A stretch of DNA of 64,000 nucleotides from Oleiagrimonas citrea. Lineage in GTDB: Bacteria > Pseudomonadota > Gammaproteobacteria > Xanthomonadales > Rhodanobacteraceae. The stretch is from assembly GCF_012395255.1 (NCBI RefSeq), contig NZ_JAAZQD010000001.1, forward strand, positions 620,001 to 684,000. Reading direction: 5' to 3'. The translations under genes were made by a program, and so were the position numbers. The notes below the pieces were generated by a model that was not told the origin of the DNA, made no database searches, and worked only from the letters and a program-made list of their open reading frames with translations. Positions 1 to 10,372 of the stretch are shown piece by piece; the first letter of the stretch is position 1, and every line of letters begins with the position of its first letter.

Positions 1-255
1 TCCTCGCAGCCGGCGATCTACCACACCCGGCAGGGCACACTGATCGTCAAGAGCTCGATGCCTGCACCGCCGAAATACGGCCCGGCCCCGACCTTCGCTG
101 CGCTGGACAGCAACCACAATGGCCGCCTGAACGCCGAGGAAGCCAATGCGTATGCACCGTTGGCCAACGACTTCCTGTACGTGAGCCACGGCACCAAGAC
201 GATCTCGCGCGGCGCCTATCGGCGGTGGGTGCACCAGCGCTCGACCACGTCCTGA
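1..255 (+). CDS. EF-hand domain protein, C-terminal part (5' end outside window)
   Basis: The frame is open from the first base to a TGA at 253-255, giving the last 84 residues of a longer protein. It contains one EF-hand-like calcium-binding loop (D-S-N-H-N-G-R-L-N-A-E-E), with acidic or Asn residues at the loop positions and the closing Glu, preceded by an amphipathic stretch (TFAAL). The C-terminal tail is basic. An ATG at 58 could be read as a start, but the frame upstream is also open and protein-like, so truncation by the window edge is more likely. Probably an exported or periplasmic calcium-binding protein; the function is unknown. Confidence 0.6.
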   Translation, partial: SSQPAIYHTRQGTLIVKSSMPAPPKYGPAPTFAALDSNHNGRLNAEEANAYAPLANDFLYVSHGTKTISRGAYRRWVHQRSTTS

Positions 256-275
256 TCCGAGCGCGGCGAGGCCTC

Positions 276-310
276 GCGGACACGGTCGCAGTCATGGCAG
301 CCGTGTCCGC
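276..310. terminator. hairpin after the EF-hand gene
   Basis: GCGGACACGG (276-285) pairs perfectly with CCGTGTCCGC (301-310) across a 15-nt loop. There is no T-tract, so it is only a possible terminator or mRNA-stabilising stem between the EF-hand gene and the next gene. Confidence 0.3.
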
Positions 311-372
311 GTGCTTGCACCCCAACGCATGAACCCGCATGGTAGGGACACCCGAACCGAGCGGAGATGCTC

Positions 373-924
373 ATGCGTCCTGCAAGCCTGTTCGCCGCAT
401 TGTTCCTGTGCGCGCCGGTACTCGCGGCGGCGCCCGCAAAACCGCCCCGACCGGCCCTGCTCTCTGATCACGATCTCGGCAAGACCTGCGCGGCACCTGT
501 CTTCCGCCAGTTCGACTTCTGGCTCGGACGCTGGCACGTGACCAACCCCGCCGGTGTGACCGTCGGGCACAGCCGTATCACGCGCATCTCGCGGGGATGC
601 GCCATCCGCGAACAATGGTTCGGACGCAAATCGACCGGCAACAGCCTCAACTACTACGACGCCGGAACCAAACAGTGGCACCAGGACTGGGTCGGCAGTG
701 GCGGCCAGGTACTGCATCTGCACGGTCGCCTGCAGGGCGCGTCGATGGTGCTGACCGGCACCCGCAAGGACAAGCGAGGCCATGTGCGCGACCGCATCAC
801 CTGGACGCCGCTGAACAGTGGCCGCGTGCGCCAGCACTGGGAGATCTCCCGAGACAGCGGCACAAGCTGGAAGACGATTTTCCTCGGCACCTACACGCGC
901 GCAACGACAAACGGCACGCTCTGA
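373..924 (+). CDS. secreted protein of unknown function, DUF1579/lipocalin-like
   Basis: 183 residues. A Sec signal peptide (hydrophobic core FAALFLCAPVLAAA) is followed by a domain with FDFWLGRW near residue 55 and repeated aromatic beta-strand-like segments (NYYDAGTKQWHQDW, GRVRQHWE). The 'FWLGxW' opening followed by a beta-rich domain resembles DUF1579 and other lipocalin-like small-ligand barrels; this is pattern-based, not proven. The ATG at 373 is chosen over the ATG at 367 because GGAG (363-366) sits six bases upstream of it. It lies alone between the EF-hand gene and the DUF4396 gene. Ligand and role unknown. Confidence 0.65.
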   Translation: MRPASLFAALFLCAPVLAAAPAKPPRPALLSDHDLGKTCAAPVFRQFDFWLGRWHVTNPAGVTVGHSRITRISRGCAIREQWFGRKSTGNSLNYYDAGTKQWHQDWVGSGGQVLHLHGRLQGASMVLTGTRKDKRGHVRDRITWTPLNSGRVRQHWEISRDSGTSWKTIFLGTYTRATTNGTL

Positions 925-996
925 CACCGGCCAATTCACCGCAGATTGCACGGCTCCGCGCTAGCCTGTCCGGTGGTTTTTGCAAAGGAGTCGCAC

Positions 997-1686
997 ATGC
1001 CTTCCTGGCTGATCCTCCTGGCCGAATGCTCCCTGGGTCTCGCCATCGCCTGCGCGGTCTGGATCGCGTGGGATATCGTCCGCGGCTATCGTCAGCACAT
1101 GGCGATCATGAATCTGGTCTGGCCCATCACCGCGCTGTATGCCGGCCCACTAGCCGTGTGGAGCTACCTGCGGGTCGGTCGACGGCACAGTCCGCGGGGG
1201 CGTCGCGAAGCCGAGGATCGCGGGAAGGCCGATCGTGAACCCGGACGCCTCCAGCACGCCGCGCTGGCCGCGACGCATTGCGGCAGCGGCTGCACCCTGG
1301 CCGACCTATTGATTGAATCGGCGCTGATCGCCCTGCCGCTGACGCTCTTCGGCAGCGAGGTCGCCGCCGCGTGGACGCTGGACTATATGTTCGCGTTCGC
1401 CATCGGCATCGCGTTCCAGTACTTCAGCATCCGGCCGATGAGCGACGAGCCGCCGATGGCCGTGCTGAAGGCTGCCGTGAAGGCCGACGCGCTGTCGCTG
1501 ACGTCCTGGCAAATCGGCATGTACGGATGGATGGCCATCACGCTGTTCGTGCTGTTCCCGGCCGGACTGCCGAAGACGGGCGCGATGTTCTGGTTCATGA
1601 TGCAAATCGCCATGTTGGCCGGTTTCGCCACGGCGATGCCGGTGAACGCCTGGCTGCTCAAGCGCGGCATCAAGGAGCCGATGTAG
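997..1686 (+). CDS. DUF4396 integral membrane protein
   Basis: 229 residues. The start at 997 is set by AGGAG at 986-990, six bases before the ATG; the reading frame continues upstream to 946 but without support. It has an N-terminal membrane helix (WLILLAECSLGLAIACAVWI), a second near residue 45, a charged cytoplasmic-type insert (residues 65-90), then the motif THCGSGCTLADL and three more hydrophobic helices. The HCGxGC signature followed by membrane helices is the hallmark of the DUF4396 family, often near metal-handling genes. The Cys/His motif suggests metal or thiol chemistry in the membrane, but no activity is established. The GFA-type gene follows 56 bases downstream. Confidence 0.7.
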   Translation: MPSWLILLAECSLGLAIACAVWIAWDIVRGYRQHMAIMNLVWPITALYAGPLAVWSYLRVGRRHSPRGRREAEDRGKADREPGRLQHAALAATHCGSGCTLADLLIESALIALPLTLFGSEVAAAWTLDYMFAFAIGIAFQYFSIRPMSDEPPMAVLKAAVKADALSLTSWQIGMYGWMAITLFVLFPAGLPKTGAMFWFMMQIAMLAGFATAMPVNAWLLKRGIKEPM

Positions 1687-1742
1687 TGACTCCGGCCGCC
1701 GCGCCCGCAGCCATCCGCCCACCCCGACGACGGAGACGCGAC

Positions 1743-2231
1743 ATGAAACTGGAAGGTTCCTGCCACTGCGGAAGCGTGCGCTTCAGCTGCAAGGCCTATG
1801 CGCCGGTCCCGTACATGCACTGCTACTGCTCGATCTGCCGCAAGACAGCCGGTGGCGGCGGTTACGCGATCAACCTCGGCGCCTACGCGGAGAGTCTCAA
1901 GGTCGAGGGTCGCGAGCATCTCGCGGTCTATCAGGCCGTGATCCACGACGAGCACGGCGACACCCGCACCAGCAGCGGCCAGCGGCACTTCTGCAGGTTG
2001 TGCGGTAGCGCGCTGTGGCTGTACGACCCGACCTGGCCCGAGCTGGTCCACCCGCACGCCTCCGCCATCGACACACCGCTGCCCGAAGCACCCGAGCGAG
2101 TGCATATCCAGCTCGACTCGAAGGCTTCCTGGGTGCCGGCCCCCGAGGGGCCGCACGATGCACACTTCCCGGAGTACCCGGATGAATCGCTGCGCGAGTG
2201 GCATCGACGGCACGGCCTTCTGGACGACTGA
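1743..2231 (+). CDS. GFA/CENP-V family zinc-binding protein
   Basis: 162 residues starting at an ATG preceded by GGAGACGCGAC. The N-terminal CHCGSVRFSC, the CYCSICRK pair and the later FCRLCGSALW supply the cysteines that bind two zinc ions in the glutathione-dependent formaldehyde-activating (GFA) / CENP-V fold. Members bind thiols or act as small glutathione-adduct enzymes; most bacterial members have no proven substrate. The C-terminal half (VHPHASAID, HIQLDSKASW) matches the usual family layout. It follows the DUF4396 gene in the same direction and may be cotranscribed with it. Cytoplasmic. Function beyond the fold is inference. Confidence 0.85.
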   Translation: MKLEGSCHCGSVRFSCKAYAPVPYMHCYCSICRKTAGGGGYAINLGAYAESLKVEGREHLAVYQAVIHDEHGDTRTSSGQRHFCRLCGSALWLYDPTWPELVHPHASAIDTPLPEAPERVHIQLDSKASWVPAPEGPHDAHFPEYPDESLREWHRRHGLLDD

Positions 2232-2278
2232 GCGCCTCGGAAAACCTACTCAATCTGAGGAGTTGCGGTGCAGCGTGA

Positions 2279-3982
<1,704 letters not shown>

Positions 3983-4005
3983 GTCCTGTCTTCGACGTCA
4001 GGATG

Positions 4006-4039
4006 AAAAGGGCCGGCGCCATGCCGGCCCTTTTCTTTT
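4006..4039. terminator. bidirectional intrinsic terminator
   Basis: AAAAGGGCCGGC (4006-4017) pairs with GCCGGCCCTTTT (4023-4034) over a 5-nt loop and is followed by CTTTT. The A-tract on the other side means it can also stop transcripts from the egtBD side. It ends the M4 protease gene. Confidence 0.9.
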
Positions 4040-4228
4040 GCCTCCGGCACGGCCTGCCGCGCGAGGAAGTCGAATGCAGGATGGCCTGCCCGCCCATGCG
4101 CACCGGCTGCCTTACCGTCGATCATCACACTGCAAGAAACGCGATGGTCGACGCAGACGGTGTCTCGAGGAGTGCTCGATCAAGCTCGTGACTTCGGACG
4201 CCCCTGCGTGACGCGCGGCCCCGTGCGA

Positions 4229-5200
4229 TCAGGCCGCCACCAGATACTGCAGACTGAAGAGCTCGTCCGGATCGGTCCAGACCCGTTCGACACGCAGTCC
4301 GGCTTCGCCGGCCAGCCGCGCAAAGGATTCGCGGGAATACTTGCAGCTGTATTCGACGAGGATCGATTCGCCGGCATCGAAGTGGAAGGCGCGCCCCTCG
4401 ATGTGCACGTCCTGCTTACGCAAGCTGTCGATATGCGTCTCGATACGCTCGGTCTGCGGATTGAAGCGCGCCCGGTGGGCGAATCCGTCCACGTCGAAAT
4501 CCGCGCCCAGTTCACGGTTGATGTGCACCAGCATGTTGAGCGTGAAGGCGGCGGTCACGCCAGCCGCGTCGTTGTAGGCTGCCTCGATGATCGCGGGGTC
4601 CTTGAGCAGATCGACGCCGACCAACGCCGCACCGTTCTCGCCCATTTCCTCGCGCATCTGCCGAAGCAGGCGCACCGCCTGCGAGGCCTCGAAATTGCCG
4701 ATGGTCGAACCAGGGAAATAGATCACGGTCCGACGCTGTTTGCGATCCGGGATCGGCAGTTCGATGGGCTGCGTGAAGTCCGCGCACACCGGCAGCATCT
4801 GGATCGACGGATGGTCGTCGGCCAGGCGTTCGACGCTGGCCATCAGCGCGCTGCGCGAGATCTCCACCGGCATGTACGCCACCGGCGCATGCAGGTGCTC
4901 CAGCAGCAGACGTGTCTTGATGCCACTGCCGCTGCCGTATTCCACCAGCAGCACTTCGGGTCCGAGCGCATCGGCGATCTGCGACAGATGCTCGCGCATC
5001 AGAGCCAGTTCGGCGCGCGTCAGGTAGTACTCCGGCTGCTCGCAGATGCGCTCGAACAGGCGCGAGCCGCGCGCATCGTAGAAGTACTTCGAGGACAACT
5101 GCTTGGGCTGTCGCGAGAGTCCTTCGAGCACGTCGCCGAGCATGTCGTCGGCACTGGGCTGGAGATCATGGAGTTGCACGTCCAAGGCGGCGGATGTCAT
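4229..5200 (-). CDS. egtD: L-histidine N-alpha-methyltransferase EgtD
   Basis: 323 residues. EgtD uses S-adenosylmethionine to trimethylate histidine to hercynine, the first step of ergothioneine synthesis. Visible family features are the N-terminal KYFYDARGSRLFERIC, the SAM site LVEYGSGSGIKTR, the YFPGSTIGNF segment and the GVDLLKDP motif. The start at 5200 is fixed by an ATGA overlap with the stop of egtB (5197-5200), so the two are translationally coupled. The neighbour supplies the next step. No egtA, egtC or egtE gene is in the window. Cytoplasmic enzyme. Confidence 0.92.
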   Translation of the reverse strand: MTSAALDVQLHDLQPSADDMLGDVLEGLSRQPKQLSSKYFYDARGSRLFERICEQPEYYLTRAELALMREHLSQIADALGPEVLLVEYGSGSGIKTRLLLEHLHAPVAYMPVEISRSALMASVERLADDHPSIQMLPVCADFTQPIELPIPDRKQRRTVIYFPGSTIGNFEASQAVRLLRQMREEMGENGAALVGVDLLKDPAIIEAAYNDAAGVTAAFTLNMLVHINRELGADFDVDGFAHRARFNPQTERIETHIDSLRKQDVHIEGRAFHFDAGESILVEYSCKYSRESFARLAGEAGLRVERVWTDPDELFSLQYLVAA

Positions 5201-6471
5201 GCGTCGCGTCCCAGTCGGATCCCGCTGAACTGCCAGCGGCTGGCGGGATAGAAGAAATTGCGGTAGCTGGCACGGATGTGGTCGCCCGGCGTCACGCAGG
5301 AACCGCCGCGCAGCACCCACTGACCGCACATGAACTTGCCGTTGTACTCGCCCAACGTGCCCGGCAGCGGGCGGAATCCGGGATAGCTGACGTACGGGCT
5401 GGACGTCCATTCCCAGACATCGCCGAACAGCTGCAGCGGTGCGTCCTCATCGGCGTCGTCTGGCGCCGCGCACGGTTGCAGCAGGCCGCGATCGCGCAGA
5501 TTGCCCTGCCCCGGATCGCGGTCGGCGGCCAGTACCTCCCACTCGGCTTCCGTGGGCAGTCGCGCGCCGGCCCAGCGCGCGAAGGCATCGGCTTCGAAAT
5601 AGCTCACGTGCGCCACCGGCGCGTGCGGATCGAGCGCGCGCAGGCCGCCGAGCGTGAAAGCGCTGTCCAGGTCCTCGCTCCAGTACAGCGGGCGGTTCCA
5701 GCCTTCGCGCTGCACCGTATCCCACCCCTCGGACATCCACAGCGTCGGCGTGCGGTAGCCGCCGTCACGGATGAACTCGATGAATTCGGCATTACTGACC
5801 GGGCGCTGCGCGATGGCGTGCGGGTGCAGCAGTTCTCGATGACGCGGCCGCTCGTTGTCGTAGGCGAATCCATGCGCCGGCGCGCCGGTCTCGACAAGTC
5901 CCTCACGTCCGCGCAGGAAGCGCTGCGGGCGCGCGCGGCCGCGCGGCGGTTCGGGCAGCTCGGCATACGCGGGCAACAGCGGATTGCATGCGAACAGATG
6001 CTTGATGTCGGTCAGCAGCAGCTCCTGATGCTGCTGCTCGTGGTGCAGACCGATAACCACGATCGCGGCAGTGTCCTCGTCCACGCCGGCTTGCAGTCGC
6101 TCGCGCATGCACGCATCGACGTGGCGACGGAAGTCGACCACCTCCAGCAGACTCGGCCGCGTGATCAGGCCACGCTGCGGCCGCGCATGCATCGGACCGG
6201 CCGACTGGTAATAGGAATTGAACAGGTAGTGCCAGTCCGCGTGCATCGGCGCATAGCCGGGATCGCGGCAGAGCACGAATTTCTCGAAGAACCAGGTGGT
6301 GTGCGCCAGATGCCATTTGGCCGGACTGGCGTCGGGCATGGACTGTGCGACCGTATCCTCGGGCGTCAGCGTGGCGCACAGCGCCATCGTCGCATCGCGC
6401 ACCCGCGCATACCGCGCGTCCAGTGCTTCGATAGGCTCCATGCCCTGGGGCGATTCGGGTTGGGCGTTCAT
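5197..6471 (-). CDS. egtB: ergothioneine synthesis sulfoxide synthase EgtB
   Basis: 424 residues. EgtB is a non-haem iron enzyme that joins hercynine to a cysteine-containing thiol using O2. The N-terminal DinB-like half carries the three-His iron site: His54/His57 region (WHLAHTTW) and the HX3HXE motif His144, His148, Glu150 in HHEQQHQE. The C-terminal half (about 190-424) is an FGE-sulfatase domain with RLPTEAEWE, DVWEWTSS and VLRGGSC. Start at 6471 leads directly into the family N terminus; an upstream extension in the same frame looks non-coding. It is first in a two-gene operon with egtD. Whether cysteine or gamma-glutamylcysteine is the sulphur donor cannot be read here. Confidence 0.92.
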   Translation of the reverse strand: MNAQPESPQGMEPIEALDARYARVRDATMALCATLTPEDTVAQSMPDASPAKWHLAHTTWFFEKFVLCRDPGYAPMHADWHYLFNSYYQSAGPMHARPQRGLITRPSLLEVVDFRRHVDACMRERLQAGVDEDTAAIVVIGLHHEQQHQELLLTDIKHLFACNPLLPAYAELPEPPRGRARPQRFLRGREGLVETGAPAHGFAYDNERPRHRELLHPHAIAQRPVSNAEFIEFIRDGGYRTPTLWMSEGWDTVQREGWNRPLYWSEDLDSAFTLGGLRALDPHAPVAHVSYFEADAFARWAGARLPTEAEWEVLAADRDPGQGNLRDRGLLQPCAAPDDADEDAPLQLFGDVWEWTSSPYVSYPGFRPLPGTLGEYNGKFMCGQWVLRGGSCVTPGDHIRASYRNFFYPASRWQFSGIRLGRDA

Positions 6472-6624
6472 CCGATACGCTCGCTGCGTGCATCCACCGG
6501 ATGCGCGTTCGATGACCCTACCAGAGCCGCGAAGATGGCACAAAAGCCTCGACAGCAAAACGCGAAACACCTTCGCGCACGCGAACCGTTACGCTCGAAG
6601 ACATCCGCAAACCGGAGCTTCGCC

Positions 6625-7089
6625 ATGCCGCACACCCTACGCATCCGCCAGGGGCTGCTCGACGACCTCGACATCCTCGCACCGCTGTTCGATGCCTACC
6701 GCCGCTTCTACGAGCAACCGGCCGACCTCGACGCCGCACGTCGTTTCCTCCACGAACGCCTGGCCCTGCGCGAGTCGGTGATCTTCGTGGCCGAACGCGT
6801 CGAGACTTCGGACAACCAGGCACTCGGTTTCACGCAGCTGTACCCGGGATTTTCCTCGGTGGCGGCGCAGCGTCTCTGGATTCTCAACGACCTGTTCGTG
6901 ATACCCGAAGCACGCGGTCAGGGCGTGGGCCGCGCGTTGCTCGAACGTGCCCGCGAGCATGCGGGCCGCACCGGCGCCTGTCGCGTGACGCTGTCCACCG
7001 CCAACGACAACACCGGCGCGCAGCGACTGTACGAAGACGTCGGCTACCTGCGCGATACCGATGTGCACTACGCCCTGCCGGTCCCATGA
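6625..7089 (+). CDS. GNAT family N-acetyltransferase
   Basis: 154 residues; ATG at 6625 with CGGAG seven bases upstream. The acetyl-CoA loop is seen in LFVIPEARGQGVGRALLERA (R/Q-x-x-G-x-G/A), followed by the C-terminal family strand NDNTGAQRLYEDVGY. Members acetylate small amines or protein N termini; the substrate is not predictable. It is divergent from egtB with about 150 bases between the starts, so the two may share a regulatory region. A hairpin terminator follows immediately. Confidence 0.88.
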   Translation: MPHTLRIRQGLLDDLDILAPLFDAYRRFYEQPADLDAARRFLHERLALRESVIFVAERVETSDNQALGFTQLYPGFSSVAAQRLWILNDLFVIPEARGQGVGRALLERAREHAGRTGACRVTLSTANDNTGAQRLYEDVGYLRDTDVHYALPVP

Positions 7090-7103
7090 GCGACGCATAA
7101 AAG

Positions 7104-7128
7104 AAAAGCCCGGCCATGCCGGGCTTTT
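7104..7128. terminator. bidirectional intrinsic terminator
   Basis: AAAAGCCCGGC (7104-7114), loop CAT, GCCGGGCTTTT (7118-7128). It sits between the convergent GNAT gene and the His/Tyr-rich gene and can serve both. Confidence 0.9.
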
Positions 7129-7149
7129 CGTGCAGCGCTGCGACGATCT

Positions 7150-7569
7150 TCAATCGTCGTCGTACGAATCGTCGTGACCGATGTAGCGTGTCTGGTACGG
7201 ATCGCTGTAGACCGTGCGCTGTTCGTAGACCCGCTCCACCGGACGGTCGCGATAGATCACGCGAGTGCGCGAGTACGTCACCGGAGGATTGTCGTAGTAC
7301 ACGACGCGCGGCTGACTGGCCTCGACCACCAAGTGCGTCAAAGCGCCCAGTACCACGGCACCGGCCACCCACCGCCCCACATGGTCGCGATGGCGATGGT
7401 AGTAGTAGTGATGCCCGTATCCGCCGTGATAGCGCACGGCGTGACCGTAGTGCCCACGGTAATGGTGGTATCCGCCATGACGACCATGACCGGCGAATGC
7501 GCTGGGCGCGCAAGCCAGCGCGGCGACGGCCGCGGCGCATACGATCGATTTGAACAGGGGCGTGGTCAT
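7150..7569 (-). CDS. exported His/Tyr/Gly-rich protein of unknown function
   Basis: 139 residues. A signal peptide (IVCAAAVAALACAPSAFA) is followed by a low-complexity His/Tyr/Gly/Arg stretch (for example GGYHHYRGHYGHAVRYHGGY), a hydrophobic segment (VAGAVVLGALTHLVVEA) that could be a membrane anchor, and a polar Arg/Tyr/Asp C terminus. The start at 7569 is supported by GGAG about seven bases upstream; an upstream ATG at 7584 lacks a site. Such proteins are common in proteobacterial envelopes. The His clusters could bind metals, but that is inference. Confidence 0.7.
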   Translation of the reverse strand: MTTPLFKSIVCAAAVAALACAPSAFAGHGRHGGYHHYRGHYGHAVRYHGGYGHHYYYHRHRDHVGRWVAGAVVLGALTHLVVEASQPRVVYYDNPPVTYSRTRVIYRDRPVERVYEQRTVYSDPYQTRYIGHDDSYDDD

Positions 7570-7638
7570 GTCGGTTCTCCGCAATCTGGAGTCAGCGTGG
7601 TGCTTCGCTCCTGAATCGATACTGAAAAGTGCAGGCCT

Positions 7639-9768
7639 TCAGGCGTGTCGCTTCAGAAGCCAGCAGCCGTGGATATCGGCGCGGCGCGCGAAGTCGAAGG
7701 GAATCGACTGTGCACTCCAGTCCTGGATCGCGAAGGTTGCCGAAAGCGCTTCCACATCCAGCTTGAATCGCCTGAAATTATTGGAGAAAACGATCACACC
7801 ACCGTCCTCGAGCCGCGCCGCGCACGCCTGCAGAAGCGCCACATGGTCGCGCTGGACATCGAAGTCCTCCTCGGTTCGCTTGGAGTTGGAGAAGGTCGGC
7901 GGATCAACGTAGATCAGGCCGTAGCGGCTGCGATCCTCGCGCACCCAGGCCATGGCATCGGCCTGCGCCAGCCGGTGCGCCTCGCCGGTGAAGCCGTTCA
8001 GCGCCAGATTCTTCGAGGCCCAGTCCAGATAGGTCCCGGACAAATCCACGCTGACCGTCTCGCGCGCGCCGCCCGCCGCGGCGTACACCGAGGCCGTGGC
8101 GGTATAGGCAAACAGGTTCAGGAAGCGCTTGCCCGACGCCAGTTCGCGCAGCTTGGCGCGCACCAGGCGATGATCGAGGAACAGGCCGGTGTCGAGATAA
8201 TCGGTCAGGTTGACCAGAAAGCGCAGGCCGCCCTCGCCCACTTCGATCATCTCGCCGCGCTGATCGAACTGCCCGTACTTGGAACCGCCCTTGCCGCGAC
8301 GGCGCTGCTTCACCGCGATGCGTTCACGTGGCACCTCGAAGACTTCCGCCGCGGCGCGCACGGCCTCGCGCACACGCCCGGCAGCCACGTGCTCGGGCAC
8401 ATCGGCCGGCGCGCGATACTCCTGCAGGTGCAGCCAGTCTTCGTAGACATCGATGGCCAGCGCGTATTCCGGCAGATCCTGATCATAGGCGCGGTAGCAG
8501 GTGATGCCCTCGCGCATCAGACGCTTGCGCAGATGCTTGAGGTTCTTGCGCAGGCGGTTGGCCAGCATCTGCGCCGAGTCGGACAAGGGCTTCGGCGCCG
8601 GCGGCGGAGCGTCGGCGGCGCGCAGCGAGAAGGTGACCAGCGTGGTTTCCAGCGCGCCGTTGTACAGCGCGTAACGCTTGTCCGCGCGCACACCCAGCGC
8701 ACTGCCGAGCGCGGCGTCACCGCACAGCACCGCAGCGTGCCAGCCGGGATAGCGTTCGCGCAGCACCGTGCCGAGTTCGTGGTACAGAGCCGGCAGCCGT
8801 TCGCGATCGCCGAGCCGCTCGCCGTAAGGTGGATTGGTCACGATCAGGCCACCGGCATCGTCGGCCGCCGGCGGCAAATGCGCGACGTCATGGCGTTCCA
8901 GCCGCATGAACCCGGCCACGCCCGCCGACTGCGCGTTGCGCACGGCGATGCGCAGCACGCGCTCATCGCGGTCGCTGCCAAAGAAACAGGGACGCAGTGC
9001 CCGCAGTCCCTCATCGGCGCGTGCCTGCGCGTCGTCCTTCAGACGCTGCCACAGCGCCGCGTCATGACCACGCCAGCCGAGGAAGCCGAAGTAGTCACGA
9101 TGCAGGCCCGGCGCGACATCGGCCGCCATCCAGGCCGCCTCGATCAGCAGCGTGCCGGAGCCGCACATCGGGTCGACCAGCGAACCGCCCTCGGCGTAGA
9201 TCCGCGGCCACTGCGCACGCAGCAGAATGGCCGCGGCCAGATTCTCCTTCAGCGGCGCCTCGCCCTGCCCGCTGCGCCAGCCGCGCCGATGCAGCGGCGC
9301 GCCGGACAGATCCAGCGACAGCGCCGCGCGATTGCGCTTCAGGCGCAGGTGCACGCGCACATCCGGTCGCTCGGTGTCGACCGAGGGACGCGTGCCCAGC
9401 TCCTCGCGGAACTGGTCGACGATGGCGTCCTTGACCCGCTGCGCGGCGTAGCGGTTGTGCCGAACCGTGCTGCGCGAGACCACGGCATCCACCGCCAGCG
9501 TGCCGTCCGCCGCCAGATGCGGCGCCCAGTCGACCCCGCGCACGCCGTCGTACAGCGCCTGCTCGTCGGCGGCGTCGAACTGCATCAGCGGCCACAGCAC
9601 GCGGCTGGCCAGGCGCGAATGCAGGCAGGCGCGATAGGCCATTTCCAGATTGCCCTCGACATGCACGCCGGCCAGCGCCTCGCGCGCCGATGTCGCACCC
9701 AGGGCCAGCAACTCATCGCGCAGCAGGTATTCCAGACCGCGCGGACAACTGACAAAGAAATCGCTCAC
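7639..9768 (-). CDS. rlmL: bifunctional 23S rRNA methyltransferase RlmKL
   Basis: 709 residues, close to E. coli RlmL/YcbY (702). It methylates G2445 (N2) and G2069 (N7) of 23S rRNA. The N-terminal THUMP region (about 1-160) is followed by the RlmL methyltransferase with VDPMCGSGTLLIEAA and the catalytic NPPYGERLGD, then the RlmK domain with LNLFAYTATASVYAA and VDPPTFSNSKR. The likely start is GTG at 9768, overlapping the TGA of the upstream hydrolase (GTGA), so the two genes are coupled. Cytoplasmic, acting on large-subunit precursors. Confidence 0.93.
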   Translation of the reverse strand: MSDFFVSCPRGLEYLLRDELLALGATSAREALAGVHVEGNLEMAYRACLHSRLASRVLWPLMQFDAADEQALYDGVRGVDWAPHLAADGTLAVDAVVSRSTVRHNRYAAQRVKDAIVDQFREELGTRPSVDTERPDVRVHLRLKRNRAALSLDLSGAPLHRRGWRSGQGEAPLKENLAAAILLRAQWPRIYAEGGSLVDPMCGSGTLLIEAAWMAADVAPGLHRDYFGFLGWRGHDAALWQRLKDDAQARADEGLRALRPCFFGSDRDERVLRIAVRNAQSAGVAGFMRLERHDVAHLPPAADDAGGLIVTNPPYGERLGDRERLPALYHELGTVLRERYPGWHAAVLCGDAALGSALGVRADKRYALYNGALETTLVTFSLRAADAPPPAPKPLSDSAQMLANRLRKNLKHLRKRLMREGITCYRAYDQDLPEYALAIDVYEDWLHLQEYRAPADVPEHVAAGRVREAVRAAAEVFEVPRERIAVKQRRRGKGGSKYGQFDQRGEMIEVGEGGLRFLVNLTDYLDTGLFLDHRLVRAKLRELASGKRFLNLFAYTATASVYAAAGGARETVSVDLSGTYLDWASKNLALNGFTGEAHRLAQADAMAWVREDRSRYGLIYVDPPTFSNSKRTEEDFDVQRDHVALLQACAARLEDGGVIVFSNNFRRFKLDVEALSATFAIQDWSAQSIPFDFARRADIHGCWLLKRHA

Positions 9769-10286
9769 GCCGAGAGTCGCTCCAGGAAGAGGCGGAACTG
9801 CTGCTCGATCACGGCCACGTGATCAGACAGGCGATGGCCGTCGGCAACCAGCAGGGCCGGCATGCCGACGCGGTCGGCGAAGGCCAGCGCGGCGTCGGCC
9901 GGGCACAGGTCGTCGGCGAAACCGTGGATCAGCATCGACGGCACGTCGCGCGCCATGTCGAACTGCGGCTCCACGCCGGGGATGCCGATCGGCAGGGCCA
10001 ACAGGAACAGCGCGCGACACGGCGCACGCAGCGAGGCCAGCCCGGACACGAACGCGCCCATGCTCGAACCGACCAGGATCGGCGGCTGCGGCGCGGCATG
10101 GATGCGTTCCAGCAGACGCTCGACGCGCGGCGCGACCGAAGCCTGCTCGCCCAGCTCGTCGCAGTCGCGATAATCCGGCCGCTCGGTGGAATAGCCCAGC
10201 GCCTCGGCGGTCTCGGCCAGCACGCTGACCTTGGTCGCCTGCGGTCCGCTGCCGGTACCGTGGGAAAGAATGACGTGGCCGCGCAT
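9765..10286 (-). CDS. small alpha/beta-hydrolase fold protein
   Basis: 173 residues; ATG at 10286 preceded by CGGAG. It shows an oxyanion-type start (VILSHGTGSGPQATK), the nucleophile elbow GSSMGAFV, the acid region HGFADDLCPAD and a late DGHRL that supplies the catalytic His. Short hydrolases of this kind (YcfP/YqiA-like or dienelactone-hydrolase-like) have few known substrates. It is translationally coupled to rlmL by a 4-base overlap. Divergent from the AmpD-like gene, which starts 87 bases away. The catalytic fold is clear; the substrate is not. Confidence 0.75.
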   Translation of the reverse strand: MRGHVILSHGTGSGPQATKVSVLAETAEALGYSTERPDYRDCDELGEQASVAPRVERLLERIHAAPQPPILVGSSMGAFVSGLASLRAPCRALFLLALPIGIPGVEPQFDMARDVPSMLIHGFADDLCPADAALAFADRVGMPALLVADGHRLSDHVAVIEQQFRLFLERLSA

Positions 10287-10372
10287 GAGCGCTCCGATAC
10301 GATGAACAGATCGCCCATTGTAGCCGCTGCCGCCGCCATGACGCGGCGCTGGCTGCATGCGACACTGCGCGC

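Noticed and set aside
7150-7569. Silk- or antifreeze-like structural protein
   Set aside because: The His/Tyr/Gly stretch is short and irregular, with a probable membrane segment; low complexity alone does not support such a role.
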